Assembly: GCA_002403305.1 (NCBI GenBank)
Contig: DHHM01000013.1
Span: 163,963-227,962 of the forward strand
DNA: 64,000 bases
From: Bacteroidales bacterium UBA4772
GTDB taxonomy: Bacteria; Bacteroidota; Bacteroidia; Bacteroidales; VadinHA17
Direction: 5' to 3'
Of this stretch, positions 61,171-64,000 are shown one piece after another; position 1 is the stretch's first letter, and each line of letters opens with the position of its first letter. A model generated the notes under the pieces. That model saw only the letters and a program-made list of their open reading frames with translations, searched no databases and was not told the DNA's origin. The position numbers and the translations under genes were made by a program.

Positions 61171-61194
61171 GTATGGATAACAACAGGAGGTGAA

Positions 61195-62658
61195 ATGAAA
61201 AAGTTTTTGTACATAATCCCGGTGGTGCTTCTGGCAGCAAGCTCTTGCTCTTCACTGCGCTTTACGGGAGCTGTCAGTGATGACCTTTACTACAGGGCCT
61301 CAGATCAACCCATAGTGGTTGAAAAGAGTACCACAGTGGTCAGAGATGCTGACCAGAGCTGGTATGACAACATATATGCCGCTGACACACTGATAGCGGA
61401 TGAATATATCCCTGAAAACGAATACGTTGACTATGCCTCCGCCGGCGAAGCTACCGTTATCAACAACTATTACGGGGGCAGTGCCTCTGAAAGAATCTAT
61501 CTGTTCAATAATGACTACTTCTATCCTTACTGGAGAGACCCGTTCTACTTTTCGCCCTTCTCCATGAGTCTTGGCCTGGGATACGGGTATTACGGTTCAT
61601 ACGGTTATCCCTACTACGGATACAATCCATACTGGGGATATGATCCCTTCGGATATGACTTGTACCGTCCCTATTCCTATTATCCATACTATTCCTCCTA
61701 CTACTCACCGTGGGGAGGGTACTACAGCGGACTGGGGTACTACAACTCTCCCTGGTATTATGGTTATGCCTACCCCTCATATTATTACAGCGATGATCTC
61801 AGGCCTTCGGTTGCCCGCAGGGGCGGGTACAGCAGCACCGCCCGCGGTTCCTATACAACTTCTGATGCCAGGAGAAAGGCAGCAGATGCTTCTGTCGGTT
61901 CAGGAACCGTAACAAGCAGGAGAGTGCCTTCGACTTCTGACGTAAACACCGGCACTACGTCCGGATCACGCAGGGGGGTACCCGAGACCGGCACAACCAC
62001 CAAGGCAGGCACAGCTGAGAGTTCAGTAACAAAACCCGGATATACCCGCAGGGAGACCACGGGCAACACCATCCAGAACCAGAACAGGACTCAGTCACAG
62101 GTAAGGCCCGAGACCCAGACCGGAACACAGTACCAGACAAATTCTGAGGGTCAGACGCAGAGTCGCACCAGGACTCAGCAGCAGCAGGTTCCGGTGAGAA
62201 CACAGACCGGAAATCAGACAGTTGTTAACAGGCCCCAGTACCAGACAACTGAGAGAACCTACACCCCGAGTTACAGCAACCCGAGAATGAATTCAAGGCC
62301 TTCATACAACACCACCAGGAGTGCCACACCAAATCCGGCCTACAACAGGAGCACTGCTCCTGCCACAAGCAACAGCCGGTCAACGGTGCCGACACGCAGC
62401 AGCTCACAGGGATACACGCCGTCGAGATCATCGTCACCTTCCGTTACCTACTCAGCACCCTCACGCAGCAGCTCATCATCATCAGGTATTAACAGGAGCA
62501 GCAGCGGATCATCATACTCTGGAGGACGAAGCAGCTACAGTTCCGGAGGATCATCACGGTCATCAGGAGGAAGCTACAGCTCAGGCTCTTCATCTTCATC
62601 CTCATCCTCTTCTTCATCCTCTACCTCCTCCTCATCATCAGGCGGCAGAAGGAGATAA
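61195..62658 (+). CDS. low-complexity Tyr- and Ser-rich lipoprotein
   Basis: A 487-residue protein from the ATG behind AGGAGGTG. Lipoprotein signal with Cys in LAASSCSSL. Residues about 95-205 are rich in Tyr, Gly and Pro (YGYPYYGYNPYWGYDPF); 235-400 are Thr/Gln/Arg-rich; the tail is almost pure Ser/Gly with Arg (SSSSSTSSSSSGGRRR). Tyr-rich lipoproteins of this style occur in Bacteroidota but have no known function; the low-complexity parts suggest a flexible surface or scaffold protein. The frame also opens upstream, but that part has no RBS or signal sequence. Confidence 0.65.
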   Translation: MKKFLYIIPVVLLAASSCSSLRFTGAVSDDLYYRASDQPIVVEKSTTVVRDADQSWYDNIYAADTLIADEYIPENEYVDYASAGEATVINNYYGGSASERIYLFNNDYFYPYWRDPFYFSPFSMSLGLGYGYYGSYGYPYYGYNPYWGYDPFGYDLYRPYSYYPYYSSYYSPWGGYYSGLGYYNSPWYYGYAYPSYYYSDDLRPSVARRGGYSSTARGSYTTSDARRKAADASVGSGTVTSRRVPSTSDVNTGTTSGSRRGVPETGTTTKAGTAESSVTKPGYTRRETTGNTIQNQNRTQSQVRPETQTGTQYQTNSEGQTQSRTRTQQQQVPVRTQTGNQTVVNRPQYQTTERTYTPSYSNPRMNSRPSYNTTRSATPNPAYNRSTAPATSNSRSTVPTRSSSQGYTPSRSSSPSVTYSAPSRSSSSSSGINRSSSGSSYSGGRSSYSSGGSSRSSGGSYSSGSSSSSSSSSSSSTSSSSSGGRRR

Positions 62659-62783
62659 TATTACATCCCAGAACCTTATGTTATTGTTCCGCAAAAAGCA
62701 GGAGCACAAGGAGTTGTATACCAAAAAACAGGAGATGAAATTGCATGAAAAAGAGCTTACTGAAGGAAATGATTAAGAATATC

Positions 62784-62804
62784 TCATGCAAATTCCATTC
62801 AACC
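62784..62804. repeat. third copy of the pyk-leader motif
   Basis: Matches 43306-43326 at 17 of 21 positions (TCATG, AA, TTCCATT and ACC shared). It lies 24 bases upstream of the OmpP1/FadL-like gene start, again directly before a gene. Confidence 0.4.
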
Positions 62805-62828
62805 TCAAAATCAAAATATTATAAACGA

Positions 62829-64000
62829 ATGAAAACCAGGATCCTAACAATAGCCGCCACTCTGATGCTGATCGCCTCCACGGCCGCAGCCCAGACACTG
62901 GATGATGCACTGCGATATTCAAGGATATTCTACCAGGGTACTGCCAGGTTCAACGGCATGAGCGGTGCCTTCACGGCACTGGGTGGAGACATCTCTTCCG
63001 TGGCACTCAACCCTGCCGCCGCAGGCGTCTTCCGCTCTACGGAGATATCTATCTCACCAAACCTGATGTTCCGTACACTGAATACCAGTTTCAACGGCTT
63101 CAGCAATGACAACAGCGCATCCGACTTTAAACTGGGACAGGTGGGAGTGGTATCCTCACTCTCTACCGGCAGGAGGTCAGGACTGACAAACCTGAACATT
63201 GCCTATACCCTGAACCGTACCAATAACTTCTACCGTTACGCGGTTATAGACGGCATAAGTGACAACTCCTCCATGGCCGACTTCTGGGCACTGCAGGCAG
63301 AGGGTTACAATACCTGGGAACTTGAGGGTATGCCGTGGGTCGCTTACGACTCTTACATGATAGATACTCTCCCGGGAGAGTTTAAGCAATATGCCTCCAT
63401 CTTCTCATACTACGGAGAGACAGAACCGGGTTACGGTCAGAAGATGAAAAGGACGGTTGACAACTACGGTTACACCAATGAACACAACATCGCCATAGGG
63501 GCAAACATAAGCGACAAATTATACCTGGGAGTCGCTTTCGGAATCACCGGCCTCTCCTATACCAGTCACTACCTGCATTCGGAGATCGATGACGCAGATC
63601 TGATATATGACTTCGAGGACTTCTCATACACAGATCATTTCGTGGCCAGCGGAGCCGGATTCAATTTCAAGCTGGGAGCGATAGTGAGACCCGTGGAATC
63701 CTTGCGTATCGGGCTGAGCTTCACAACCCCAACGGTTTATACAGTTGATGAGTGGTTCTACAATAGCTTTACCGCATTCCTCAACAATGACACTCCTGTT
63801 GATTTCACCGATGACATTGACTATTCGAGCGACTCGGGCGAGTTGACCTACCGCTACCGCATTACCACTCCCTACCGTATAAATGCAGGGGTTGCGTACC
63901 AGGTCGGCAATTTTGCGCTTCTGAGCGCGGACTATGAATTTATAGACTATGCCACTGCCAGGCTGAGCAGGGGAGAGGACGGCTATGATTTCTATAACGA
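62829..64000 (+). CDS. OmpP1/FadL-like outer-membrane transport protein (partial)
   Basis: The first 390 codons of a gene that runs off the right edge. Signal peptide about 1-22 (AAA-QTL), then RFNGMSGAFTALGGDISSVALNPA, the N-terminal hatch/plug signature of the OmpP1/FadL/TodX family, and beta strands such as LYLGVAFGITGLSY and LRIGLSFTTPTVY. Members move hydrophobic compounds across the outer membrane, though Bacteroidota members may have other ligands. The frame is open throughout the visible part. Confidence 0.8.
   Translation, partial: MKTRILTIAATLMLIASTAAAQTLDDALRYSRIFYQGTARFNGMSGAFTALGGDISSVALNPAAAGVFRSTEISISPNLMFRTLNTSFNGFSNDNSASDFKLGQVGVVSSLSTGRRSGLTNLNIAYTLNRTNNFYRYAVIDGISDNSSMADFWALQAEGYNTWELEGMPWVAYDSYMIDTLPGEFKQYASIFSYYGETEPGYGQKMKRTVDNYGYTNEHNIAIGANISDKLYLGVAFGITGLSYTSHYLHSEIDDADLIYDFEDFSYTDHFVASGAGFNFKLGAIVRPVESLRIGLSFTTPTVYTVDEWFYNSFTAFLNNDTPVDFTDDIDYSSDSGELTYRYRITTPYRINAGVAYQVGNFALLSADYEFIDYATARLSRGEDGYDFYN

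Noticed and set aside
61117..61194. Upstream extension of the Tyr/Ser-rich lipoprotein
   Set aside because: No ribosome-binding site or signal peptide there, and the AGGAGGTG just before 61195 with a lipoprotein signal fixes the start.
62678..62776. 32-residue charged ORF between the lipoprotein and the FadL-like gene
   Set aside because: Lys/Glu-rich, no ribosome-binding site of note and no context support; possible chance ORF.

Overview
The window is a chromosomal segment of a Bacteroidota bacterium, most likely a Bacteroidales-type anaerobe. The evidence is a SusC/SusD pair, three proteins with type IX secretion (T9SS) sorting domains, promoters of the TTG / TAnnTTTG type, a rubrerythrin, and pyruvate phosphate dikinase, ATP-type PEP carboxykinase and pyruvate kinase together. 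The species cannot be named from sequence alone.

Layout. (1) 1-4345: a visibly AT-rich five-gene operon: LolA-like periplasmic protein, acyltransferase, patatin-like lipase, family 2 glycosyltransferase and outer-membrane barrel. All five genes are in one reading frame, with exactly one codon between each stop and the next start. It looks like a lipid-trafficking module. It is followed by insertion-sequence debris and a tRNA-Ser(UGA), so it is probably a transferred island. (2) 5548-5852: HU gene with its own promoter and terminator. (3) 5877-24966: the most interesting region, a roughly 19-kb locus built around poly-gamma-glutamate (PGA). One minus-strand run encodes a DctM-like permease, a 48-residue membrane protein, an AspA/M14-like zinc hydrolase, a small secreted protein, gamma-glutamyltransferase, PgsB, PgsC, a PgsW-type protein and a SusC/SusD pair, and is closed by a terminator. 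A second unit follows with a secreted glutamate-racemase-like enzyme, a histidine kinase, a sigma-54 response regulator and a T9SS-tagged N-formylglutamate-amidohydrolase-like enzyme. A second copy of the amidohydrolase, without the tag, is divergent at the far end. The parts for making, cutting, importing, epimerising and sensing PGA or gamma-glutamyl peptides appear to sit together; the uptake and recycling roles are inference. (4) 25.2-27.1 kb: a LytTR response regulator abutting a class III aminotransferase.

(5) 27.3-44.8 kb: mostly housekeeping genes: htpG, a class I aminotransferase, nitroreductase, rubrerythrin, pckA-plsY, a beta-propeller plus T9SS-secreted amidase pair, ppdK, xerD, aroQ and pyk. 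Two minisatellites sharing the ACTGCCGACTG core lie between genes here, and the pyk leader carries an alternating inverted-repeat element. (6) 44.9-52.5 kb: an operon of a small exported protein, a type B T9SS adhesin-like protein and a TPR protein, followed by a large soluble hybrid histidine kinase. (7) 52.5-64 kb: nth, aroB-aroC, tilS, a BamA-like barrel protein with an uncharacterised partner, proS, a Tyr/Ser-rich lipoprotein, and the first 390 codons of an OmpP1/FadL-like outer-membrane protein that runs off the window.

Assignments rest on reading motifs, lengths and context by eye; no database search was run.
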